Source of the DNA: Turnera subulata
Taxonomy: Eukaryota > Streptophyta > Magnoliopsida > Malpighiales > Passifloraceae
Direction: 5' to 3'
Length of the DNA: 64,000 nucleotides
Assembly: GCA_028386065.3 (NCBI GenBank)
Contig: JAKUCV010000251.1
Coordinates: 1 to 64,000 of the forward strand
Numbering within the stretch: the first letter of the stretch is position 1; each line of letters begins with the position of its first letter. The translations under genes were made by a program, and so were the position numbers. Positions 23,401 to 33,875 of this stretch are shown here, one piece after another. Below the pieces are notes generated by a model that worked only from the letters and a program-made list of their open reading frames with translations, did no database searches and was not told the origin of the DNA.

Positions 23401-24046
23401 TTTTTTATATATAAATGAAATTTTATTAATATAAACTACTAAATATGAACACAAGCAGCCATCACAAAGATGACTCCTAATCGAAATACATCATTACATG
23501 ATCAACGTCAATAGAGTAAAAACATAAGCAGAGATAAAGACCAACACAATTGCAACGCACCAAACCATGACAACATCTGCATAAACATGGATAAGACGCC
23601 TTAGCCCATAGTAAAGACCTGAATCAACACAAACTCCAAGTCTCTAACATTGACATCATTCCACATCCACATCCTTCGCCTCAAAACTTAATTTTTCCCA
23701 TGCCATCCAAATGTTCCAACCCTTTCTTCTTGCTACCTTCAGCCCATCTCTATAAATCAAGCTCCTCAATCAATAAATCCACATTAGCCAGCTCCCTATT
23801 TTCTGCATCAACTTCAACCGCTTCCTTTGAAACAACTAACGCCTCCAATAGAAAAACCACTTATGGCAACCATTCGCATCCACATACCTAAAAAAAAAAG
23901 GCCTCCTACTCCATAACCGACCAACATCTCCTTGTCTCCACCCTGAGCATTTAGGTTTGCACAAAAAAAGAAACTTCACATCATCAACTCAATAACACTC
24001 CTCTGTGTTATAAAAAAATCCCACACCCCTAATAACCAAGAAATCC

Positions 24047-25915
24047 TTAAGAAGCATTTTGGGCATGCTCCCACTCAGCATGTTCCTTCTCAATCAGTCC
24101 CTCCACCACTCGTTCCACTTTTGCAGAACCATCACCAACCAGCAGCCCAAGAGTCCTCCCAACCTCCATAGTTATGCTAACCTTCGCAGACCTAGATAGC
24201 TTAGAATTGACTGCCTCCTTCCCATTCCCAACAGATGCCTCTACTGCTCTCATATTCCCCTTCTTAATGTCACAGTCTTGGTTTGAGCTATCTCCTGGTC
24301 TCAACAATCTCACCCCTCCCCCTTTGCAAACCTTTTTTAGTTTCTTCATTTTTCCCGATTTTCCCCACCTCGTGCCTCTGTGGAAATTAGCTTTTTCCAA
24401 TAGAGCCCTAAATTGACGTTGTAAGAGTTTCAGAGAGATATTTAACTCCTTTTCACACGACTCCTCCTGATTGGCTAATGTTTCCTTTTGATTAGAGTTA
24501 ATAATTCCCCCAGTACTATTCTCATCTGACTCCACTCTGTTAACAATGGGCCACGCATCACGCCCCTCCCCTATAATGCTTTCCTCTACAAGAGTTGAAG
24601 GGCTTTCCCTAATTGACCCTACCAGCACATTAGGTTTAGTCACCCTCATTTGGTTCTCAAGGCCTAGCGAATCTTTGGTTGATGGGTTGTCCTTGCTGGA
24701 AAGAGGACTACTCTCATAAGGGACAATGGGCCAATTCCAACTACAATTTGAATTCTTGAATCTATCAAATTTTCCATTAATATGAGTAGACCTCACACTA
24801 CACGACTCTTTGGAACCACTAAAACACTCTTGGGATGGAACACTAAAACTGGAGTCGCCGCTTTGAACATCAGAAATATTCTGATTTTTTTCTTTGAAAA
24901 TCACTCCTTGGGACTCTGGAGCATGTGTGCCACCTTTCCTACTTACCAATAACTTGACTAACTTTTGCCACTACTTTGCCTTTTTTAATGTTTTTGATAG
25001 TTTCCAAGGTCCCAAACGGGTCTGGAGACTCATTGATTTCTTCGTTATCCGGTACATGGTTGCTCTGGTCGCCAGAGACACCCACCTGAACCGGTCTTGC
25101 ACTCTTCACCACATCACTTGGCTCATCCTCAAACACTGCAGGATGAATAGATTGCATTTCTTCCATAAACACAGTGAACGTGTTATCACCAATAACCACC
25201 TCAAACAGTCTTGATATAGGAACCTTATAAGTTGTTTGAATTAAGACTCTTGCCAGTGTTAAGTCAGCGCTGGATTCTAACTCATTTTGGAGATGAATAA
25301 ACTTTCCAAAACGGATGGAAATCATGCTAAAGAAATCTTTACACCAAGCCACAGGAGGGGTCCCGTGTATATTGATCCAACACAGTCTATGAGAGGCACA
25401 TTCATTCAACTCCCATTCCTTCAACAGATAAAAAATTCCAAGGTTCAACAAGACTTCGGACTTCAAACATTCAAGCAATATCTCCCTTGTTTTGAATTTC
25501 ATAAGAACATAGCATCCGCCCAAAGCTTTGACACTGACTTCCTGCTTTAGGCTTGACTTGATGAGACTCTTAATTCCACTTATTCTAACACCCTCGCAGA
25601 CTGCACCAAAAGCATAAGTTTTTATTTTATTCAGCCATTGATCATCCGGATGAAAGTAGATTGCAGACTTGTTTGATGCGTCACCTCCTACATTACCAGC
25701 TGCTTCTTGCCTTCCAGCCAAGTTTGAACCAGCAGCTTGGGCAAAAGAGTGACCGGCACGTACATTACTCTTGTCAATGTTTAGCTTTTGCATCTGCTCA
25801 ACTCTAACCCCAGTTCCATTCCTAGCCTCCACCCTCATGTTCCTGCCTAAATTGGCTATGATCATACCATTACAGTTTTTGTTGATCATTCTGACAATTT
25901 CACCAGTGTTCCCTT
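24047..25915 (-). pseudogene. LINE ORF1 with RRM-like N-terminus and DUF4283-type domain
   Basis: Two overlapping frames join near 24940, where one shift or substitution breaks the gene. The N-terminal part, across the inserted LTR, reads RYGFVRFENK (26863-26900) then GEIVRMINKN. This is the RNP1-like strand and following helix of an RNA-recognition motif. A DUF4283-like domain follows, with RISGIKSLIKSSL, GGCYVLMKF, CWINIHGTPPVAWC and FFSMISIRFGKFIHL. The C-terminal region is hydrophilic with several Ser- and Glu-rich stretches. ORF1 proteins of this class bind element RNA. This copy is inactive. Confidence 0.8.
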
Positions 25916-26857
25916 TGTTTATACAAAGACCAAAATCATGATCTACTATAGGTCATTTATGTTTGGGCTCTCTCTGTTCAAGGGCCGATACTGCGCTCTT
26001 ACAGGCCCAAGGGTCTTTCTTTTGTATCTGGTCCAAGACCGATGTCATCCACTGGACCAAGACCGATATCATCCACTGGTCCAAGACCGATATCATCCAT
26101 TGGACTAGGACCGATGCCATGGATCTCCACTGGGCTAATAAGTGTCTAAGTCTGGCTTATGCAGGTCAGGAGTTCTAGACTGGATTGGTGTCTTTCTAAG
26201 TCCGATGTCTTACACTGGTCAAGGACTGGTTCTTGGATTTGAATTTGAATCAAGATTTTTGATATTATCAAGTCGTCAGAAGATCGGGTTTACTTGTGAT
26301 CAGGGAAGTCCACAAACCGTTGGAGTTTGCGCAATCCTTTGTGATTTCTATTCGTGTTTGAAAATTAAAAGGGAAGATATCGGGGTTCAGAGGATATCCC
26401 GCCTCAAGCAGTGTTTAGAATTCGAAATAAGGTTTTTGGGGCGCTTTATTATTTTATCGTTTGTTTTGTGATAACCTATTTTATGTTATTGGTAATGCTT
26501 GTACCGGGATCAAAAAAAATCAATCAAAGAGCAATTTCTATCCTTTATCAGTTTACTTTTATCGCACTTTAGCATAATTTATCATGCTTTATTAGTTTAG
26601 TATAACTTAGAAAACCCCAAAACACTAAAATCCGATTTAGGGCGCTTGACATTCGTGCATTCGGCCCTTCCTTTTACGGTCGGATTCGGTTGTCGGTTTG
26701 GCCTTTCATCGGTCGGATCGGCAAGTCAGCATCAAAATCCGGTCCAGGACGCGTGACACCGTCCGTTTGGCCTTTCAATGGTCGGATCCGGTTGTCGGTT
26801 CTGCTCTTTAAACAGTCGGATCGATAGGTTGAGGGTCGCTCGCTGTTCGCGCGAACA
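25916..26857 (+). repeat. Solo LTR with target duplication CCCTT
   Basis: TGTTTATAC ... GCGCGAACA, 942 bp, flanked by CCCTT at 25911-25915 and 26858-26862. It interrupts the LINE ORF1. A closely similar LTR is at 28540-29519. Inside, a unit of about 23 bp containing AAGACCGAT repeats between 26030 and 26110. The strand is assigned from the polypurine tract next to the second copy. Confidence 0.88.
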
Positions 26858-26932
26858 CCCTTTATTCTCAAATCTAACAAAACCATACCTTACTCCATCC
26901 CATAAATAAAAAAGAAGAATTTTTTTTGCCAC

Positions 26933-28099
26933 GTGGTGATTGGAATATTTATTCCTTTTACTTAATAATCAATCATATTTCTTTTATAAAAATTATGGAA
27001 AATAAAAAAATAAGAACGAAGATAAAATAAACATTGACTATTTAATTTTTTGTTAAATAGAAGAAAAATAAAAAATATTACACCTTATGAAAAAAAAAAG
27101 AAGAATAAGATAAGATCGGATCGGATGAGAACTTTGACCTCTTCTTCCATTTGATAATTTTTTTTAATATTCTATTTTTTCCTCCTTTTCCTCCTCCTCC
27201 CCTCTAACCTCCCTCAGGATTACTTTTCTTCTCACAAAATAATAGACCAACAATAATCGAAACTAAAATCAAAACAAATCTACTTTTTTCCTCCTCATCA
27301 ATCGCCAAAACACCAAGAAAAAAAAAATTGTGAATTACAAACTTAATTACTCCATAGGACAATCCGAATCTAGCCATACTCCACCCTGAGTACTACAAAT
27401 CCGAGTCCTGCCACCAACAGTCCGGCAAAAACAAATCCAGTCAACCATCAACGATGTCCCGAGCATCAACAAATCTATTACGACGAAAACAAATCCGGTC
27501 AACACAGAAAGAGAGGAAAAGAACGCGAGCAGAGAAGTGTGGGCCTTGGCTAGAATTTTTTTTGTGGAGGAGGCAATCTGGTGTGACTTCGCCATGCTTA
27601 AATCATACGCCATTATATTATATCCTAAATCTTTCAGCTTGTAACCTTTGGGTACTACTATGGTAACACCTCCTGATTGTTTGTATATATACTAATCAAA
27701 AGAACCGACTTAACCTTTTTCTAGTCTTTCCTTCTTCCAATCGGATACTTTTTTCTTTTTCTTTTTCTTTCTTTCTTTTTTTTTCAGTTGGAGCTACAGT
27801 TACTAGCCGCTAAAAGGAATCCTTGTTTAGTGCTTCATTACATTTTACCCTATGTATTTTCGGTCAAACTAGGATCACCCCTGAAAAAAAAACAGTTTTC
27901 GGCCCCCTAAATTTTGTGATTCCGCATTTTACCTCATTATGTTAGGGTTATTATATCTGTGTTATTGATCAACACGAAATTTTCTTTTAACTAGAAGTAA
28001 GAACAATCGCTAATTTAGTTCCATCCGGACTCCAGGGCACTGTTGGTCTCCAATGAATTACAACCCATCACTATCTTAATTTTTCCTTTTTTAAACGTC
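26933..28099. other. Intergenic, repeats only
   Basis: AT-rich DNA with several A/T runs. Positions about 27595-27985 repeat the segment at 1955-2430. No gene is supported; the frame at 27347-27613 minus has no recognisable features. Confidence 0.45.
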
Positions 28100-28539
28100 G
28101 TCTTATTGGCTCCCAAGACCTGAGAGTTGACTTTTGGCTACTATATGACATGTGAGTTGACTTTCGGTCTTGTTGACCGAAGGGGTTGACTTTCGGTCCT
28201 GTTGACCGATGGGGTTGACTTTTCGCCATGTTGACCGATGGGCTGACTTTCGGCTTTGTTAATCTATTGGGTTGACTTTCGACCCTGGATGAGTCGACTT
28301 TTGGTCTGATGGAGCTGCCTTTTACTGACCAAGGGGTTGACTTTGGGTCTCAACGATCTCGATGGAGTTGGCTCCGGGTTTTTATCGGCCGATGGCATTG
28401 ACTTCGAGTTTCTTTGGCCGTGGAGGTTGAGTTCGGTGCCGGCTTTGTCCGATGATTCTGGTGTTTCGATTTTGGCTGTTGGTAAGGATCACCCCTTCGA
28501 TTTACGATAGTCTTCAATCAAAGGGCTGAGGGGGGAAAC
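28100..28539 (+). repeat. Degenerate tandem repeats and polypurine tract before the second LTR
   Basis: At least eight degenerate units built around GTTGACTTTCGG and TTGACCGATGGGG lie in 28120-28400. The segment ends AAAGGGCTGAGGGGGGAAAC, a strong polypurine tract directly before the LTR at 28540. It is probably the surviving 3' internal part of the LTR element whose 3' LTR follows. Confidence 0.6.
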
Positions 28540-29519
28540 TGTTTATACCAAGACTAAAATCGTGATCTACTACAGGTCGCTCATGTTTGGGCTCTCTCTG
28601 GTCAAGGGCCGATACTGCGCTCTTACAGGCCCAATAGTCTGTTTTTGGTATCTGGTCCAAGACCGATGTCATCCAGTGGTCCAAGACCGATTTCATTCAC
28701 TGGTCCAAGACCGATGTCATCCACTGGTCCAAGACCGATATCATCCATTGGACTAGGACCGATGCCATGGAACTCCACTCGACTATGACCAATGTCTTTC
28801 ACTAGTCTAAGTCCGATATCCGGTATTTAACAGGTGTCTAAGGCGGCTCATACAGGTCAGGGGCACTAGACTAGGATTGGTATCTTTCTAAGTCCGATTT
28901 CTTACGCTGGTCAAAGACCGGTTCTTGGATTTGAGTTTTAGTCATGATTTTTGATATTATCAAGTCGTTAGAAGATCGGCTTGACTTGTGATCAGGGAAG
29001 TCCACCGTTGGAGTCTGCGCAATCCTTTGTGATTTCTATTCGTGTTTGAAAATTAAAAGGGAAGATATCGGGGTTCGGAGGATATCCCGCCTTAAGCGGT
29101 GTTTAGAAATCGAAATAAGGTTTTTGGGGCGCTTTATTGTTTTATCGTTTGTTTTGTGATAACCTATATAAGGTTATTGGTAATGCTTGTACCTGGATCC
29201 TAGAAATATCAATCAAAGACCAATTTCTATCCTTTATCATTTTACTTTTATTGCGCTTTAGCGTAATTTATCATGCTTTATTAGTTTAGCATAACTTAGA
29301 AAACCCCAAAACACAAAACCCGATCTAGGGCGTTTGACGGTCGTCCGGCCCTTTTTTCAACGGTCGGATTCGGTTGTCGCTTTGGCCTTTCATCGGTCGA
29401 ATCGGCAGGTCAGCATCAAAACCCGGTCAGTCTTTCAACGGTCAGATCCAGTTGTCGGTTCGGCTCTTTAAACAGTCGGATCGGTAGGTCGAGGGTCGCT
29501 CGTTGTTCGTGCGCGAACA
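28540..29519 (+). repeat. 3' LTR of a truncated element, same family as 25916-26857
   Basis: TGTTTATACC ... GTGCGCGAACA, 980 bp, closely similar to the solo LTR. The AAGACCGAT-containing tandem units (28655-28760) are more numerous here. The right flank is GTGAG; no matching left duplication is visible, so the 5' part of this element was lost. Confidence 0.8.
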
Positions 29520-30190
29520 GTGAGCTCCGAATATACACAGATGCGACTCTTCCAGATTTCCAAACAAAGGTTTTCCCAGGACCACAAGTACCGCTGCCAG
29601 AGTGAATTGTGAATCCTATAGTGTACACAATTATTAACATGGGCTATGGGAGTACCGCCGTACCGGGCCTCAATTGGTAGGAAAAAGATCAAATAAAACA
29701 AGAGATTATTGGGTGGGTATTAGTATTACTCAAATAAACGTGCCCTTAAAATTTAGTGACCGTCATGATTTTAGGAGCTCCACAGGAAGCAGAAAGCCTG
29801 CTTTGCTTTCCCCACTTAGTATACAGATGCGGTGGGCAGGGTTATTGAGGTGCAAATCTTAGTATACATATGCACGCCAACTGTTTGAGAGAAATGTAAG
29901 TTTGAATTTTGTGTTGTATAATGTATCCATCCTGCATATGTTGTAACACTAGGTAGAAGTGATTCATAATTTAATGACAAGTTAGAGTCTTACTTTAAGA
30001 ATTGTCCTTGGCCATTTGTTTCTTTTTTTAATAAAATTGAGCTCTGCTTTCTTATGACCACTATTCTACAGGTATTCTGTGATATTCTTAGTAATAATTA
30101 TATATTTATATCGCCGTCAATTTTGGTCAGCATGGTCCAAATTGAACTTCGATGACTTCACTTACGCTTTCCATGTGAGTCGAATTCCTA
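29520..30190. other. Intergenic; weak minus-strand coding-like remnant
   Basis: On the minus strand about 29525-29690 can be read as GSGTCGPGKTFVWKSGRVAS and neighbouring residues, but I do not recognise it. It may be a gene fragment. The rest looks non-coding. Confidence 0.3.
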
Positions 30191-30198
30191 TGTGAACC

Positions 30199-32542
30199 TA
30201 GGGGTGTAAACGAGCCGAGTAGTGTCGTGCTCGACTCGAGCTCGTTAAGTAAATCCCAAGCTCGAGCTCGAGCTCGAGCTCGATCGAGCTTGAATATTTG
30301 AGCTCGAGCTCGAGCTCGTTAGATTTTCCATTGTTCGAACTCGGCTCGTTAAGGCTCGTTAAGCGGTGGTTGGCTTTGTTAGCCACGTCTCAACTCGTTA
30401 GAGCTCGTTAAATCGAGCTCGATTAAGCTCGATAATATTAAATAGCCATTCAGAAATTTTTAAACACTCAATCCAAAGTCCAAACATAACTAAATTGTTA
30501 ATACCGGTGAACACTTAGGAAAAGTACCAAAAAATGTTTAAAAATTGGTAAACACTTCATGAAAGAACCTCCAACAAGCTCCATGCAAAACACTCCATGA
30601 ATGAACCTCTAACAAATTTTCTTCACCTTCAAATTTTTCAGCAGTAGGTCACAATATGGAAAACACTACCTTTGATCCAATAATGTAGCCACCGAATGAT
30701 CCAAAAGATTTTGTGAAAGTTCCCATCATGATATCCACATCAGCTGTGTCCACCCCTAAGAGCTCACAAACACCTCTTCCGGTCTTACCCACAGCTCCAA
30801 TGCTATGGGCCTCATCCAAATATGTATACACCTATTAACATAGTATTAAAACGATCAGAATCATTTGACTGAAGGAAAATATGATAGAAAGACAGTAGAA
30901 AGTGAGGCAAAATGTTATCATGTGATTTTTAGCAGAACATCAAAAGCAACAGTAACATTCAGCAAGGAACATGCCCAAACATCTTTGACACCAAGAAGCA
31001 AAGATTGTGCATTCTTTTTATGCTTTCCACAAGTTGATTTTCTCTTGTACTAAGTCTTTGTATGAAACAAAAGAATTGAAGCACTCACTGTTGTGTTGGA
31101 AAACACGAATAGTAGCTCCAGATCCGCGTGCACCATTTACAATAGAGTTATGGTTCAAGGAATCACTAATAATCAAGTTACCCTGCAAAATATGGAAATG
31201 GAAATCATCAAAAGCACTTCATAACAAACTAAACCTTTGTTTGACGAATCTTATCAATAAAACTCAACAAACAACCACTATACACACCTTCCCCATCAAG
31301 ACTGGAAGAATGGCAGATTTTGTAGCATAACCCATGCCAAATACGATGGCAGCTGGTTTTCCAACAAATCTTGCCACTTGTTCCTCCAATTCATTATGCA
31401 GCGCCGTGGTATAACAGCAGCTTGCTGAACCTCGAGTTCTTCCAACAACTCTCCCTCAGGCCCCTGCTCTTTTGAGCAACAAAGCCCCAAAATCTACTGC
31501 CACAACAAGCTTAATTTGAGTTCTTTAAATTAGTAAATCAGGGAGGTTGAATTGAAAGAGAGAGGAGAAAGTTGTGAGTTGAGTTCATACCTTTTTGAGT
31601 TCTTGTTGTCGACTTCACTGGTGCAGAGAAGGGAGATTTGTGGAGGAGGAAAAATGGAAAAAAGAAACCAACATAATTTTACAGGATACCTTTAATTCAA
31701 CCAAATAACAATCCAAAGCCCCTTTTAGAAACCAACAAAGAAAACAAAACAACTCAAACCCAGATCTGTAACCATGATGCCCGTCATCTAGATCTAGAAA
31801 TCACAAAAAAAAAATAAAGAACAATTAATCGATGAAACGAAAGAGCAAGGAGGAAGTGGGAAAGTGAAGAAGAAAATAACAAGAGCAGACAAAGAGAAGA
31901 AGAGAAAGAGAAGAGGGTAAGATGACGAAGCAATTGAAGGGAGGAGCAGAATAGCAGTGAGAGAACTAATGAAAAAGGAAAGAGCTTGGGCTGATAGAGT
32001 TCGCCACTGGTCGATTGGTGATGGTTGGCAGAGATTCAAGCCACCGATGGTGGTGCTTTGTGTGGGGTGGGGGTTTGGCGGCTAGGTGTGGGGGGAGAGG
32101 CGAGAGATGGTGATTTGGGTGGGATGAAAAAATGAATTAGGTTATAATTATTTAGTGTTTTATTGACGTTTAGTAACCTTTTTATTAGATTTAATAACTT
32201 AAAGCTGATTATATTTTAGTTTTAACATCCACTTATTTTTTTTGGATCAAAAACATCCACTTATTTTTTGGGTTTAACGACGCATGGGCTATGGCCCAAT
32301 TTTTTTCCAAACAACTTAAATCATTATTTACAAAGCCCAACCACCTTAACCCTATAATTGCGCAAAGCTCGATAAGGCTCGCGAGCTTGGTGAGCCGAGT
32401 ATTGGTGAGCTCGAGCTCGACTCGATAGCCCTTCAAGCTCGACTCGAGCTCGGCTCGAGCTCGATAAGCACGAGTCGAGTTCGAGTATTCAGCGAGTCGA
32501 TCCCGAGTAGCTCGCGAGTAGCTCTACTCGTTTACACCCCTA
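30199..32542. mobile_element. Non-autonomous hAT-type transposon carrying gene fragments (Pack-type)
   Basis: Terminal inverted repeats TAGGGGTGTAAACGAG (30199-30214) and CTC.GTTTACACCCCTA (ending 32542) are flanked by a perfect 8-bp duplication TGTGAACC (30191-30198 and 32543-32550). The 8-bp duplication and the arrays of GAGCTC/CTCGAG motifs next to both ends (30236-30430 and 32390-32470) fit a hAT-superfamily element. No transposase frame is present. The interior holds an LCB2 gene piece with introns (30670-31410) and an unidentified purine-rich stretch (31600-32040). Confidence 0.85.
30670..31410 (-). pseudogene. Captured serine palmitoyltransferase LCB2 fragment, three exons
   Basis: Three exon pieces with intron borders kept. 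They are about 31288-31410 (ALHNELEEQV, FVGKPAAIVFGMGYATKSAI), 31089-31182 ([27 protein letters not shown]) and 30670-30831 ([26 protein letters not shown]). They correspond to the middle of the LCB2 subunit of serine palmitoyltransferase, the first enzyme of sphingolipid synthesis. The lysine that binds pyridoxal phosphate is present in TFTKSFG. At least one exon between 31089 and 30831 is missing, and both gene ends are absent. Retained introns indicate DNA-level capture by the hAT element, not retroposition. FGGYIIGSK differs from the usual GGYIAGSK form. Confidence 0.88.
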
Positions 32543-32550
32543 TGTGAACC

Positions 32551-33870
32551 TACAATACAGATTAAACAATTGTAACAATAGGCTAACTCTTCTTTCCTTC
32601 TGTACCTTTTGTATTACATTTATTGCTCATAATATCACGGGGTCATTACCCTCCCCCCAGAAGGTCAACCTAGTGGGGTGTGCAACACCCTTGTATATAT
32701 GGCCCAAGACCTTCCCCTTCCTTTCCGATGTGGGATTCCGTCACATTCTCCCCCACCGAATCCGACGACGCCCCCGTCGTCGACCAGGCACCCTACCTAC
32801 TTCGTCCCCACGGAGGGCTTGGCCTGACATCGGAGTTGGGTCGGGTCATAAGAATAAAAAAAGGAGAAAAGAAATGCAATATGGTTAAATCTACTAATTT
32901 TGAAATTATGTAACTAAAATATATAGTAAGTAGAAGAAAAAAAATAAATTTAAAATCTAAAACAAATAATAAATAAATAATAAGGGATACTTATTTTTTA
33001 TTTTAATTCATCACAATCTTTGAGTCATAGGGTCATCCATTTCACATCCTTTTAGGGTAGCCCATTTTGATTCTTTCACTATACTACACGGCACCAAAGA
33101 ATCTTCAGTTTCTTTGTCAGGAAATCATCTTTCTAAACTTTTTTTTTTTCACCCATGTAACATCCCAATTTTATCTTTTTTTCTTTTACCTAATAATCTT
33201 AATTCTTCCCAACTATATATCCCAAATGAGAAGCTTTCCCAAACTCGTTTTGATACAAGTCAGTCACTTCAAGTGTCACGACCCAATAAATTTAGTAGGA
33301 GTTTGTCTTGTTAAGAGGGCGGAGAGCGTCGAGGGCTGTATTTTATCGAGTTCGCGTTCCTCCAGGTACATTTCTCCACAACATAGGGTTGTCACTCTCA
33401 ATTCAATAAAACGAATTATTAGCAGGTCAACTCAAAATTAAATTATCTCAATAATCTCGAGTCAAATACACAAAAATCCAAAAAATAATAAAAATATTGA
33501 TAAATCATCAAATTAAATTATAAACACATTTCATCCAAGGATTAAATCATCTCATTAATCCACAAACAAAAACACATTTATAATTCAATAAAACAAATTA
33601 TTAGCAGGTCAAATTTGGGGTGTTTACAATCACAACACAAAGATTGGTTTCAGAAAAGATATGTCATAAACGTACTTGCCATTCACGATTCAAGATTAAT
33701 CAGGTGTTGAACCATTCACAATAAAGCAGTGCATCTACATGAATTCGACCTGTTGCAACTTGCAATTGATTTGTAATCACTGTGAGGCATCCACTTCAGC
33801 TTCTATGTATTTAAATCCCACCTTCGGAGTTGCTAAGTGCTAACTAAACTCCAAATGTTCACGCGAAACT
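32551..33870. other. Intergenic with LTR remnants
   Basis: On the minus strand GGGGGAGAA followed by TGTGACGGAATCCCACATCGG's first 20 bases (ending near 32758) looks like a polypurine tract and LTR start. The copy is truncated. At 33397-33430 and 33577-33611 a 30-bp segment (AATAAAACGAATTATTAGCA) is directly repeated. No gene is supported. Confidence 0.4.
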
Positions 33871-33875
33871 AGCAG

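Larger units (their letters stand above)
23401..26932 (-). mobile_element. LINE (L1-like) keeping ORF1 only, broken by a solo LTR
   Basis: Minus-strand retroelement. Its 3' end is marked by an A-run on the minus strand at 23401-23407. It has an ORF1 region (24047-25915) and an ORF1 5' remnant (26858-26932) beyond the LTR inserted at 25916-26857. No ORF2 (endonuclease/reverse transcriptase) is present between ORF1 and the 3' end, so ORF2 has been deleted. Near 23690-23890 a further minus-strand coding-like stretch with LANVDLLIEELDLYRW may be the end of ORF1. Confidence 0.75.
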
